Shown in pieces: positions 1 through 11,205 of a stretch of DNA of 64,000 nt (position 1 is the first letter of the stretch; the number at the start of each line of letters is the position of its first letter). The position numbers and the translations under genes were made by a program. Source of the stretch: Lepturacanthus savala (taxonomy: Eukaryota > Chordata > Actinopteri > Scombriformes > Trichiuridae); assembly GCA_030544235.1 (NCBI GenBank), contig CM060463.1, forward strand, positions 1,774,925-1,838,924. The letters run 5' to 3'. The notes below the pieces were generated by a model. It was not told the origin of the DNA and ran no database searches. It saw only the letters and a program-made list of their open reading frames with translations.

Positions 1-811
1 ATATTATATACAAATATATATATTGTAAAATAAACTGGTAAATTATTGGTTACATAGGACCCCTCCCTAGTTCTACAAGACCCTTTATTAATTCAGTAAT
101 TTTATAGCTACATGTGATTGTTACACAACTGTAACTCATTGTTGAGAACATAACGTAACATAGATTTGTGATTTGTGTGAGTGCTTATTTCATATTTAAT
201 ACCCTCAGCCACATACAGTAGATAACCAAGTTCAGCCTAAATTCACAGGATATAAAAGGCACTCGGGCATTAAACACCTTTTCTAACCAGAGATAATATG
301 CGTGTGGCATCAGGTTGCAACAATCCAAAATGGAAAGAAGGCCATCTGCCAGGCAACCTAAAACAGGAGTCAAACAGGCCAATCCACCCAGAATACAATA
401 CTTCCATAGCCTACTACTAGTGAAAACTGTACAAAAAAAATCTACATTTCTCAGCATCAAAGAAAAAATAAATGAAACCGAAGGCCTTAACATGAGTTAT
501 CGGGGACATGTTTATGTTTTTATGCTGGGAAATGTTAAAGATATCATCTTAAAAGTGAGGAAAATTCCACCATTAGCCATTTTTCTTTTTTATTGAAATA
601 ATATCATCAAGCAGGCACATAAAGACACAAAGACACACCACTAAGACAATGATTCAAACAACATTTAACTTTCAGCGTCTGTCCATAGCAGCCACTATGG
701 CCATGATAGAAAGCCTGAGATCAGCTTTGTAATAACTGACAACATTGTTTAAACTCACTGAATGAAGCTTGTTCTCAAAAGAAGTAAATGGGAATGGTTA
801 GTGTATCACCC
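1..811. other. intergenic, no gene seen
   Basis: AT-rich sequence with only short open frames (about 100 codons or fewer) that show no recognisable protein motif, no splice context and no similarity to the receptor genes. It lies downstream of gene 1. I see no promoter or RNA gene here. Confidence 0.6.
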
Positions 812-816
812 ACACA

Positions 817-1376
817 TGTCGTGAGCTCCCTCTCCCTCTGCCTGGTAGGAGCACTAATTATCTGTTGATTACTCTCACCTGTCTCTGCTGCCACTCCCTC
901 GTTAACCAGCCAGCTGCTCCTCATTTCCTGCTAACCATGCCATGTATAAAGAGTCCTGTTTCCCAGCACACATTGTCAGATCGTCTGCTAAGCCTGCACC
1001 TTTCCTGCCTGCTACCTGCTACTACTCTGACTCCTACCTGCGATCCCGGACCTGCCCGACCACCCTCTGCTCTACAATCCCGGTAACTTGACCTGCCTTC
1101 TGCCTTTTTGACCACGATTACTGCCTTGCCCTTGACAGTACTACTGCCCTGGAAGTTTTGCCCTGCCACTCCTCTCCTGCTGTGTGTGTGTGTGTTCCCC
1201 CAGGACTTCCAGCCCCTTTCGGCGAGAGAGCCTGGACCCTCAACCCCCGTCTACACTCTACGCCTCTCAGCCGCTGGGACACACACACACAAAGACTCAC
1301 TCCCATTCCCCAAACCATTCAATAAACTGTTGAAACGTATTGCTCGTGTGGTCCTCGTCTGTCCAGATCCCTGACA
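817..1376 (+). mobile_element. solo LTR, 560 bp
   Basis: The element begins TGTCGTGAGC and ends ATCCCTGACA, so the termini are TGTC...GACA, and it is bounded by a perfect 5-bp duplication ACACA (812-816 and 1377-1381). Inside, a TATA-like ATGTATAAAGAG lies near 950 and an AATAAA near 1321, the normal U3-R-U5 order for a plus-strand LTR. The body is C/T-rich and GC-richer than its surroundings. No internal gag/pol region follows, so it is a solo LTR left by LTR-LTR recombination. A Ty3/gypsy origin is likely from its look but is inference. Confidence 0.8.
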
Positions 1377-1381
1377 ACACA

Positions 1382-1929
1382 TTTGATTTGAATGTTTATT
1401 TTAAACATGTATTTGAGCACTGAACAGTTTATTACAACTACAAAAAACTGATCCCCCAAATTAGCCGTTCATAGTCACCATACAGTAATCAGAGCAGTGG
1501 AAGAAAATGAAAGCAGTAAATAAACAATAAAAATACATGAACTGCAAATTTTCCTTTATTTATTTACCTTTTCTTATTTTTCTCTCATTTTCCTTCCTCT
1601 CCCCACACTAACCAATAGTTTATTTCCACAAATTATAAATATTAATTAAAAATATTTTAAGAATAAAAAGCTAAACATCTTTGAAAAGGAGTGGGGATAA
1701 GTAAAATACTTGTGAATTCCTACCTTCACTCTCTATTCTATTACAGTAATGTATAATTATTTCCTGTGAATATCTATATGAAACAACACAGCGTCAGTAT
1801 CAATATGTACTGATGATGAAAAAAACATAAAATCAACATTAACATACACATACATTCAATAATATAATACTACTGATAATAGTAAGATGGAATAACAACC
1901 ACCATAACAACAACAATAGATAATAGATT
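1382..1929. other. intergenic, no gene seen
   Basis: AT-rich spacer between the solo LTR and a LINE relic. It contains only A/T runs and short CAACAA-type simple sequence (about 1890-1940). No coding potential was recognised. Confidence 0.5.
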
Positions 1930-2340
1930 GAACACAACAACAGGCCCCATCCAGGTTCTCCTTCAACCCTCTTCCTTCCAGTATTTAGAGATAATTTCTT
2001 TGTTTGTTTTTAAACTGCTTGATTTCTGGACATTGCTTCAGCTTCACACTTAGTCTGTTCCATAGCCTTACTCCATTTTTGATATAAATAAACTTTGACA
2101 TCTTTGGATCCTAAAATTTGACATTTCCCTCAATAAGCACCTTCCCTCTGAAGTTACAGTTTTTACTGTAGACGTTTAGGTGATAAATTATTCATTGCTT
2201 TGTAAAGAAATTGTGCTGTATTATTGACTTGACGTTACTAAATTTGACTTTAGGAATAATGGATTAGTGAGTTCCAGACACCCAACTTTACGTATTATTT
2301 TGATGGCTTTTTTTTGTAAAATGAGTAAATGAATTTAATG
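1930..2340 (-). mobile_element. LINE relic, reverse transcriptase C-terminus
   Basis: Read on the minus strand, a degenerate frame gives the C-terminal end of a fish non-LTR retrotransposon ORF2: a piece like NVYSKNCNFRGKVLIEGNVKF, a frame break, then GVRLWNRLSVKLKQCPEIKQ. The 'G(I/V)xLWNxLP' block is typical of LINE reverse transcriptase tails. Frame breaks show it is dead. The clade is uncertain and it is not the same type as the Rex1-like copies further along. Confidence 0.6.
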
Positions 2341-2834
2341 AACTCATATGTTACCCCAGACTTCTGTTCAGTAATTTAAGGTAAAGTAAGGTAAAACCAA
2401 GGAACAGTACAGTAAGTGCAGTGATTTGTTGTCTGATGACAGTGATTTATTGTGATATGATGTTGGCTGAGTCTGGGCCTGGGCCTGGTTGCTGCTGGTG
2501 GAGCCTCGGCCTAGTTGCTGCTGAAGTAGCTGCTTGGTTTACTTACAATTCACTTTTGGTAAGAATCTGCTCAGAGGTAATATAAGTGTACACTTATCAG
2601 CATTATAGTGAGACTTATAGTGAGCAAAAGTATTCAGGATTGCAAGGATTCCTGCTCGATTGATTCCTGCTGCTTTGGTGTATGGACTACATGCAATTTG
2701 AAAGGTCAAAGTGGTAGTTTTTTTGCATTTAAAATGAAGAGACCTGGTTGTTGTTTTTGTTTTTTCAAATGTTCTAAATGATCGAAATTGGTTGTTTTTC
2801 TCTATGGGAATGAATTGATTCAGCCCAAACATAT

Positions 2835-2840
2835 TTTATT
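2835..2840 (-). promoter_or_regulatory. candidate polyadenylation signal, gene 1
   Basis: AATAAA on the minus strand about 50 nt beyond the gene 1 stop codon. It is the first such hexamer after the stop; use is inferred only from position. Confidence 0.35.
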
Positions 2841-2887
2841 ATACTTTACTTTTTTTAAGCACTAAAGCTTATTATTGTTAAACATTA

Positions 2888-4019
2888 TTATGCCAGTTTG
2901 GTAGGATGAGAGACAACAGGTTGCAGTTTGTGAACGTTGGTCTCAGGTCTCATTGGTTTGATGTTTCCTGTCACTGAACACAGCAGGTACTTTTTCAAGT
3001 GATGTCTAAAAGCCTTGTCTCGTAGCCCATAAACAATAGGACTGATAAACCTGGGAAGCATCTGAATGATGATATAGCAAGCAAAGAGTGTGTGTGTATA
3101 ATGTTTAGGGAACCAGTATACCAGAGCCTTTTTCAACTCATGGGCCACATAGGTTAACATACACAATACTAACTGAAAGCCATGCAGCAGGATTGTATTT
3201 CTGGCCTTTGTTGCAGTTCCATCAGATTTAGTTTCTTTAGCTGCTTTAGCGGCAAAGATAATCTTGAGGTAAGTATAGAACAGAGTGAGCCAAACAAAAA
3301 TTAGACACACAACGTAGGACACGTCCCTCTTTTTCAAACTTATTTGGTGACTGAACACAGTCTCCCTCCGACAGAAAACTGTGGAATAGAATATCTGTAG
3401 AGGCTCTGTCGCGAGAAGAATAAACACATCTGGCAGTATGAAGAGTGCACTCATGGCCCAGATCCAACCTATCAGCATATATGTCCTTTTGATTGTACAG
3501 AACCGAGCATGTTGCAGTGGTAAACAAATAGCAATATAGCACTCCACTGCCATGAGAGCTAAATTTAACGGGGTGTTGAAGGTGGTGGAAACAGCAAATA
3601 GGATAATGACGCAACAGAGAGAAACATTAATTTCATAAAATATGTAACTCAGGACAAACAGGCTGATTGTTGTAGTAAGCTGGATCATATCATTCAACAC
3701 CAGGTGGATGAATAAGATGTAACGGGGATTCACATAAAATATCTGTAGGAGAGAAGAAAAGAATCAGTCAGTTAAAACAATTCTAATCTGTTAAAATCAT
3801 CATAAAATCATAAAATTTATTATGATGATGAAAGTCATCACACTAATGATAATATATTCTGACCTGGTGTTTTTTGAAGGTGTGAATCAGGGTACCATTG
3901 ATATAGTTGATTGTAAGGCCAAGAACCAGAACAATCATATTTTTGATCACAGCTGTGCTTGAAGGGTCTCGATTAGGCAGAGCACTCGACACATTAAAGC
4001 TTTCAGACGAGGAATTCAT
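2888..4019 (-). CDS. odorant receptor 131-2-like, gene 1 (group A)
   Basis: Seven-TM odorant receptor, 336 aa, coding exons 3864-4019 (52 codons) and 2888-3742 (284 codons plus TAA). The intron is only 121 bp, phase 0, with donor CAG|GTCAGA and acceptor CTACAG|ATATTT. Exon one reads MNSSSESFNVSSALPNR with NSS and NVS glycosylation sites, then TM1. Exon two opens IFYVNPRYILFIHLV; TM3 ends E119-C120-Y121 in place of the usual DRY; TM6 has KARNTILLHGFQL; TM7 has SPIVYG followed by a basic helix-8 segment. The Met-like position before NPRY is GTG (Val), so exon two alone has no proper start. The C-terminal tail is about ten residues longer than in genes 2, 3 and 5 and unrelated in its last part. 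The exon-one ATG is preceded by acceptor TTGCAG. Confidence 0.9.
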
Positions 4020-4585
4020 GGAGATGATATAGGATGCTGCAAGTTTCTGTTACAAATACACATTTAAATATATTTTAATGTCATATTTAGTTTAGCTCTG
4101 CAAATGTCTTTTTTATCTTTCCATAAATATTCATCTGTACAGATACAATGTGGATGTACAGATATGGTACTTGTTTAACAATTAAGCACAGTAAGTAACA
4201 CCTTGCAGACAACAGATCATTTATCTACATGAAAGTAAACAAAATGTCAATTTGCTTCTTTAAACAAATACTTTTCTACTTATCAAGTTTAAAATTATGC
4301 TAACAAGTGTTTCGTTGATATGAGACAATCTCTACCACATGATATTGAATGACCATTTAGACGTAAATCATGTTTATACTTTTTGTACTTTCAAATTAAC
4401 AACTTTCCACTGCTTAAAACACCATTTTGTTGTTAAAATGCTAAATGTGCTTTAGACCTTACTATTGTGACAAAATTACTGACAAAAAAAGTACCAAGCA
4501 TCAAAAGCATCACAAAATTGTAAAAATGTTAACATAATAATGGAATTTTGCACTAATACACTGTGATAACATAAGACATTCTCAC

Positions 4586-4650
4586 CTCCGATAGTACACT
4601 TCAGTCTCCACTTTGAAAGGAGTTTGAACTCAGCTTGATTGTTTTATATG
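4586..4650 (-). promoter_or_regulatory. TATA box and leader exon, gene 1
   Basis: Minus-strand CATATAAAAC (4641-4650) is followed by a leader with GAGTTCAAACTCC and ACTGAAGTGTACTATCGGAG, ending at donor GAG|GTGAGAATG (exon edge 4586). The same order recurs upstream of genes 2-5. The leader has no ATG; start site is estimated near 4615. Confidence 0.65.
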
Positions 4651-4679
4651 AACATGAGTTCATCTCCTTCTGCAGGATC

Positions 4680-5795
4680 CTGAAGAGTGACATCTAGTGG
4701 ATTGTAGCTCCACCCGAGGGCCTCTGCCCATTCAGATGTACACAGAAAGAGATTCCTGGGAAACATCCCAATCTAATGCTGAACCACATCAGCTGACTTC
4801 TTTCAACACAAAATTATCAAGAAAGTTTAGAAGTAGCAGATTGCAGCGTTTTTCATGAGCTCCAAGTTTTTATTAAAAAACAGTATAGCTGAGATATAAT
4901 TTGCACTTGTATTAGTTAAAAGAAAAAGGTTTTTTGGCAGTTCTTGGAAAGAATGTGGAGTGAGTGTTCATCTTATAGAGACAAGCTTGGTACCTCTGTG
5001 TGGATTGGAGTGCAGGCTTTCAAATGACATCCTGTTAGCTGATGGAGAATACAGTGTTGGAAAAATATTATCACAAATATGCAGAAACTTACAGTTTGTT
5101 GCCGACATTTTGATGTGTTGCATGTACATATTGCCGCTTTCTAGTTGGCATAACGAAAAGGATTTATTTATAAAAGATATCCCCCACGGGTGTGGCTCGG
5201 TATTTTATAGTGCTTTACATGAAACATTAAAAGCATCAAGATACAATTTAAAAACAGTTGATAAAAATAAGCAAGATATATAGACTGTCAATCAGTGTAC
5301 TTTCACACTGATAACATTGAATATACTATTTATATTTTGTGGCATTGATGTCATGCTTTGTTTATTTGTCTTAAATAATGCAAAATGGTAAACCAAATGT
5401 ATATTATAATAATTATTATATTTTTTATATATATTTTTTTGTGGGATTGAATGGAAGGGATTTTTTTAATTCACTGCACGTATGCCATACCATCCTTATT
5501 CTGTGATATTATTCATTATACCATTTTGGCAGGATCGGGTATAGCACAAATTTTCTGTAGCAGAGTCCGTAGCAGAGTGGGAAAACTACAGGCTGCAGTT
5601 TGTGATGCATGTACAAATTGTGAAGATAACAATTTTTTAGAAATTTGGGAGCATATAGTCATTTGAATTGCAGTGAATTTGCAGAATGTGTATCGCATAC
5701 AATGCAATAAGAGGGCACAATCTATAATTGTCAAACTCCAGCAATGTAGAATCTTGCAAAGTGATTTTGATTACAGTATTCATCCATAGTGGAAT
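4680..5795. other. spacer with group A 3' flank block
   Basis: No gene recognised. A plus-strand open frame at 4960-5283 begins with GTG and matches nothing I know. From about 5455 the sequence is the 3' flank that accompanies group A genes (GCAGAGTGGG, CTGCAGTTTGTGATGCATG, AAGAGGGCACAA), also found near 8470, 11020 and 11870. It probably includes the 3' UTR of gene 2. Confidence 0.6.
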
Positions 5796-6902
5796 TTATG
5801 TTTGTAAATGCTTTGTTTGAGGTCTGGATGGTTTGATGTTTCCTTTCACTGAACAAAGCAGGTACTTTTTCAAGTGATGTCTAAAAGTCTTGTCTCGTAG
5901 ACCATACACAATAGGACTGATAAACCTGGGAAGCATCTGAATGATGATATAGCAAACAAAGAGTGTGTGTGCATAATGTTTCGGGAACCAGTACAACAGA
6001 ACCTTTTTCAACTCAGGGGCTACATAGGTTAACATACACAATACTAACTGAAAGGCATGCAACAAGATTGTATTTCTGGCCTTTGTTGCATTTCCATCAG
6101 ATGATTTAGTTTCTTTAGCTGCTTTAGCAGCAACGATAATCTTGAGGTAAGTGTAGAAGAGAGTGAGCCAAATACTAATTTGAAAAATGACATAGGACAT
6201 GTCCCTCTTTTTCAAACTCATAGGATGATGGAACAAGTTGTCTCTCTCACAGAAAATTGTGGAATAGAATATCTGTAGAGGCTCTGTTGCGAGAAGAATA
6301 AACATATCTGGTAGTATGGAGAGTGCACTCATGGCCCAGATCCAACCTATCAGCATATATGTCCTTTTGATTGTACAGAACCGAGCATGTTGCAGTGGTA
6401 AACAAATAGCAATATAGCACTCTACTGCCATGAGAGCTAAATTTAACGGGGTGTTGAAAGTGGTGAAAACAGCAAATATAATAATGATGCAACAGAGGGA
6501 AACATTAATTTTGTAGAAAATGTAAGCCAGGACAAACAGGCTGATTGTTGTAGTAAGCTGGATCATATCATTCAACACCAGGTGGATGAATAAGATGTAA
6601 CGAGGATTCACATAAAATATCTGAAGGAGAGAAGAAAAGAATCAGTGAGTTAAAATAATCTAAACTGTTTTCCATTTCTTCTATTTCCTTTTCCCACAAA
6701 TAATAATTATTTATTATTATAATATCTAATTATAATATCTTCCAACCTGATGTTTTCTGAAGGTGTGAATCAGGGTACCATTGATATAGTTGATGGTAAG
6801 GCCAAGAACCAGAACAATCACATTTTTGACCACAATTGCACTTGAAGGTTCTCGATTACGCAGAGCACTCGTCACATTAAAGCTGTCAGATGAGGAATTC
6901 AT
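5796..6902 (-). CDS. odorant receptor 131-2-like, gene 2 (group A)
   Basis: 326-aa seven-TM receptor from exons 6747-6902 (52 codons) and 5796-6620 (274 codons plus stop), joined across a 126-bp phase-0 intron (donor CAG|GTTGGA, acceptor CTTCAG|ATATTT). The N-terminus is MNSSSDSFNVTSALRNRE with NSS and NVT sites. Exon two matches gene 3 at all but seven residues, whereas exon one differs at eight of 52, a mosaic pattern. TM3 ends in ECY and the second intracellular loop reads PLQHARFCTIKRT, as in gene 1. The tail ends KHLQT. The leader intron is about 630 bp. No coding defect was seen, so it should be functional. Confidence 0.9.
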
Positions 6903-7530
6903 GGAGATGATTTAAGGATGCTGAAAGTTCCTGTTATGGGGGCATATTTAAATATATTTTAATGTCATGTTTAGGTTAGCTCTGCAAATGCCTTCTTGCA
7001 AAACTATTCAATTATACAGATACAGTATATCTGTATTTTTTCCCACAGCAGCAGAATACAGTACTTGTTTAAAAAAGTACAATGAATAATATAATTCTAC
7101 AACTAATCAACATATCCTAATCTTTTAAAGTAAAAGCTTTCATTATAAACTTTCATATTTCATTATTAAATATGTCCATCCATGCATCTTTAAATAAACA
7201 ATTTTCTTCTTATAAAGATCAAAGTAATATTAAAAATTCAAAGACTTAATCGACATGAGACAATCTCTACCACATGATATTGAATGATAATTTAGACGTA
7301 CACCAAGTTTCTACTTTTTTTCTCCTTTCAAATGAACAATTTCCCACTTCTTAAAACACCATTTTGTTGTTGAAATGCATTAGAGATACATGTTTATTTA
7401 GTACTCACAAAGTACTCAAGCTTATTGTTATAAAAACATGTTCTGTCTAAAAGCATCACAGTACTGATAAAAATGTTAACTACATAATAATAGAATATTG
7501 CACTAATAGTCTGATAATAGACATTCTCAC

Positions 7531-7597
7531 CTCTGATAGTACCCTTCAGTCTTTTCTTTGACATGAGATTGAACTCAGCTTGATTCTTTTATATTAA
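7531..7597 (-). promoter_or_regulatory. TATA box and leader exon, gene 2
   Basis: Minus-strand TTAATATAAAAG (7586-7597), then a leader ending ACTATCAGAG|GTGAGAATG (exon edge 7531), co-linear with the gene 1 block including the GCTGAGTTCAA stretch. Start site is estimated near 7560. Confidence 0.65.
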
Positions 7598-7867
7598 GTT
7601 GGATGATGCAAGAGTTCTAATAAATGTCAGTAATGATGTCATTTAAATATTCAGCTGTGTATGAGTTAGGAGAACGTCTTTTGACAATTAAAACTTGGAA
7701 CCATATTTGGATAAGGCATGCATCTTTTGTGGGGACCTGTGTCCAAGTCATATTGCTAGGAAGAAGCCAGCCTATGGCATGATGGAACGAGATAACTGGG
7801 GTGTATGGTGCAAAGGAGGGTTGACTTGGGTTCATGAATTATTCATACCTGTGTGTACGTAGAGTAG

Positions 7868-8000
7868 TGGCTCTACTCTGAGTTCCCAGGCTGACTTCAA
7901 CCACCCTGCAGAAGAAACTCATTTCAGCCGTTTGAATCTATGATCTCTTCCTTCAGGTCACTACCCAAAGCTCATGACCAGAGATAAGGTTTGGAACGTA
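7868..8000 (-). mobile_element. short Rex1-like LINE fragment
   Basis: About 130 bp related to the reverse-transcriptase C-terminal part of the larger LINE copy at 17.9-18.3 kb, e.g. GGTCACTACCCAAAGCTC and CTACTCTGAGTTCCC on the plus strand. It is diverged and contains a deletion. No open frame. Confidence 0.55.
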
Positions 8001-8709
8001 CATAGTGTGGCTTCTTGATGTATTGATGAAATAAGTCACCACCGGCCACATCTTCTCTTGTATTAAAAGGATTTTATTACAAAAAGAATCCTGTCAAAAA
8101 CCTGCTGAATCTGAGAAATTATCTGAGGGCTAGATTCCAGGACTTTTTCTGTCCAATCAAACCAAACCCTCTTATATACGTTTAATTACCCAAAAGCCAA
8201 CTAACAAGATATCCTTTGGACAAAGTTACCTTGAGACTATTTAGCACATACAGCAATTGGTTTTTAACTTTTGACCTGGGTTTCATTCATTTTGACCAAA
8301 AAAGATTGACCAAAAGTGATTTTTTAATTCACTGGATAGGAACAGATATAGATGGAAAATCTGTCATAGTTTAAAAAACAGACTTCTAGAGAGTTTTCTA
8401 ATGTTGAAAGTAAAATAGTAAAAGCAATATTAAAGGCTGCACATTGATTGAAGTATCTTTATCTTTATTGTAAAATCTTTAACATCACTTTACCAATCGT
8501 AGTGGGCAAACTACAAGCTGCAGTTTGTGATGCATGTACAAATTGTGAAGATAAAAATGTTTTAGTTATTTGGGAACATGTCATTATTTGAAATTCAGTG
8601 AATTTGCAGATTGTGTATGGGACCCAATGCAATAAGAGAGCACAACCTAAAATTGTCAATCTTGCATAATTAAAGCGATTTTGATCACACTATTCATCCA
8701 TAGTGGAAT
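8001..8709. other. spacer with group A 3' flank block
   Basis: No gene seen in 8001-8430. From about 8440 to 8700 the sequence repeats the 3' flank found downstream of gene 2 (CTGCAGTTTGTGATGCATGTAC, then AAGAGAGCACAA), so it moved with the gene during tandem duplication. Confidence 0.6.
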
Positions 8710-9832
8710 TTAGGTCTGTAAATGCTTTGTTTGAGGTCTCGTTGCTCTGATGTTTCCTTTCACTGAACAAAGCAGGTACTTTTTCAAGTGATGTCTAAAA
8801 GTCTTGTCTCGTAGACCATACACAATAGGACTGATAAACCTGGGAAGCATCTGAATGATGATATAGCAAACAAAGAGTGCGTGTGCATAATGTTTCGGGA
8901 ACCAGTACAACAGAACCTTTTTCAACTCAGGGGCTACATAGGTTAACATACACAATACTAACTGAAAGGCATGCAACAAGATTGTATTTCTGGCCTTTGT
9001 TGCATCTCCATCAGATGATTTAGTTTCTTTAGCTGCTTTAGCAGCAACGATAATCTTGAGGTAAGTGTAGAAGAGAGTGAGCCAAATACTAATTTGAAAA
9101 ATGACATAGGACATGTCCCTCTTTTTCAAACTCATAGGGTGATGGAACAAGTTATCTCTCTCACAGAAAATTGTGGAATAGAATATCTGTAGAGGCTCTG
9201 TTGCGAGAAGAATAAACACATCTGGTAGTATGGAGAGTGCACTCATGGCCCAGATCCAACCTATCAGCATATATGTCCTTTTGATTGTACAGAACCGAGC
9301 ATGTTGCAGTGGTAAACAAATAGCAATATAGCACTCTACTGCCATGAGAGCTAAATTTAACGGGGTGTTGAAAGTGGTGAAAACAGCAAATATAATAATG
9401 ATGCAACAGAGGGAAACATTAATTTTGTAGAAGATGTAAGACAGGACAAACAGGCTGATTGTTGTAGTAAGCTGGATCATATCATTCAACACCAGGTGGA
9501 TGAATAAGATGTAACGAGGATTCACATAAAATATCTGAAAGAGAGAAGAAAAGTGAGTTAAAATCTAATCTGTTCATCTATCATTTTTTTTATTTCCTAC
9601 TACAACAAAAAATATTATTTATTATTATAATTACATAATGGTGAAAGTCATACAAATGAAAATAATATCTTCCGACCTGGTGTTTTCTGAAGGTGTGAAT
9701 CAGGGTACCATTGATATAGTTGATGGTAAGGCCAAGAACCAGAACAATAATATTTTTGGCCACGGCTGCACTTGAAGGGTCTCGATTACGTAGAACACTT
9801 GACACATTAAAGCCATCAAACGAGGAATTCAT
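8710..9832 (-). CDS. odorant receptor 131-2-like, gene 3 (group A)
   Basis: 326 aa from exons 9677-9832 (52 codons) and 8710-9534 (274 codons plus stop); intron 142 bp, donor CAG|GTCGGA, acceptor TTTCAG|ATATTT. The N-terminus is MNSSFDGFNVSSVLRNRD, with NSS and NVS sites. Exon two is almost identical to gene 2, differing at single residues in TM2, TM4, the third loop and TM6-7, and in a three-residue run in the tail (GNIRAT versus GNIKPS). Exon one is much less alike, pointing to gene conversion of exon two. ECY replaces DRY; TM7 has SPIVYG. No defect seen. Confidence 0.9.
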
Positions 9833-10052
9833 GGAGATGATATAATAATCCTGCAATTGGCTGTTACAGAGGCACATTTAAATATATTTTCATGTCATAT
9901 TAAAGATATAGATACCATATATGTAATTTAGGACCTGCACAGTGATTATTGCTATAAAAACACACAAAAGCCTCTTTAATACTTTAAATGTTAACTACAT
10001 ACTAATAAAATATTGCAATAGTACATTATGATAAAATAAAAGACATTCTTAC

Positions 10053-10118
10053 CTCTAATCATACACTCCAGTCTCTACTTTGAAATGAGCTTTAACTCAG
10101 CTTGATTGTTTTATATTA
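10053..10118 (-). promoter_or_regulatory. TATA box and leader exon, gene 3
   Basis: Minus-strand TAATATAAAACAATC (TATA at 10109-10118), then GCTGAGTTAAAGCTC and a leader ending TGATTAGAG|GTAAGAATG (exon edge 10053). Same element order as genes 1 and 2. The group promoter is almost the only upstream DNA shared with gene 1. Confidence 0.65.
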
Positions 10119-10396
10119 AGTAGGATGATCCATGAGGTCAAGGGGTTCCCAAATTATTCATACATGTGGTTTGCATTTGGTTAAAATAAACTCAACCAAT
10201 CATCCCATCCCCTTTAGGCTAAGTTGGAGAGACTACGTCATGAGGCAGAAGTGCACTAACCAGTTTTATTTACCAATTTTCAAAATTCTTGAAAGTTCTT
10301 CTCACTTCATTAACCATTCAAGGATTCTCTATTGTCATTCAGCACATACACAAACAAAATTTGGTTCCCTGGTCCTTGGGGCAGTCCAGTGTTCAG

Positions 10397-10497
<101 letters not shown>

Positions 10498-10914
10498 TAA
10501 AAAATAAAATATAAAATAATAAATAAAGAGTAGAAGTAGTGTATATAATAAGAATGCAATTATAGACAGAGTAAAATATCATACAAATATGAAATTATAA
10601 ATCCCATTTCTCACCTGGAGAGTGTACTCCAGTCGTGAAATAGACATACTCCAATGGGCTACTTACATTTAAATACAGAATAGAATAGTAACCGCTTTGA
10701 AATGGGATATAAACCAGTGATCTTTCACTTACTCATCAACAAGACCTAAAGATAGTCTGATGAATGTGCACATCACAATTTGTCCAGCACAGTGTGTGGG
10801 AAATGCTGGGGGTTGTATAATTACATGACTTTGTCATATGCACTGTATGCAATTCGAGTAAGAATAGAAACATGGTGATTGTACCCAGATTGAAGAGACA
10901 GCAAATGTTTTAAT

Positions 10915-11205
10915 AATGCAAAATGGTAAAGAGAATGTCTTTTGTATTTTTATGTATCTTTATGGAATTGAATGAAAGTTATTTGTCTTTATTTTTCAAT
11001 TCTCTGTATCAGAGTTGGTAGCAGAGTGGGCACCAAAGACTACATTCTGCAGTTTAAGATGTATGTTTAAATTGGGAAGATAATATTTTAATAAGTTGGT
11101 AGCATTTCATCATATGCAATGGAGTGTATTTGCAGACTAGGTGTTGTATTTAGTACAGTAAGAGGGCACAATTGTCAAACTACAATATAATATATAATGT
11201 AAAAT
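10915..11205 (-). repeat. orphan copy of the group A 3' flank
   Basis: Carries AATGCAAAATGGTAAA, GCAGAGTGGGCACC, CTGCAGTTTAAGATG and TAAGAGGGCACAATTGTC in the order seen downstream of group A genes, but it is not followed by receptor coding sequence. A second copy that does belong to gene 4 lies at about 11870-12060. This suggests a receptor gene once sat here and was deleted, or that only the flank was duplicated. Confidence 0.55.

Noticed and set aside
3246..3614. Open frame overlapping gene 1 in another frame (also in genes 2-5)
   Set aside because: It is a shadow of the TM2-TM4 coding sequence and its repeated presence merely follows from the copies being similar.
2888..3733. Reading each TM2-TM7 exon as a complete intronless receptor starting at (M/V)NPRYILF
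   Set aside because: The frame would lack TM1. In group A the putative start is GTG, a clear acceptor lies three codons upstream, and an exon with ATG, TM1 and a donor lies just upstream in every case.
4960..5283. 107-codon plus-strand frame between genes 1 and 2
   Set aside because: It begins with GTG, has no recognised domain, no promoter or splice context, and no copy elsewhere in the array. Kept as spacer.
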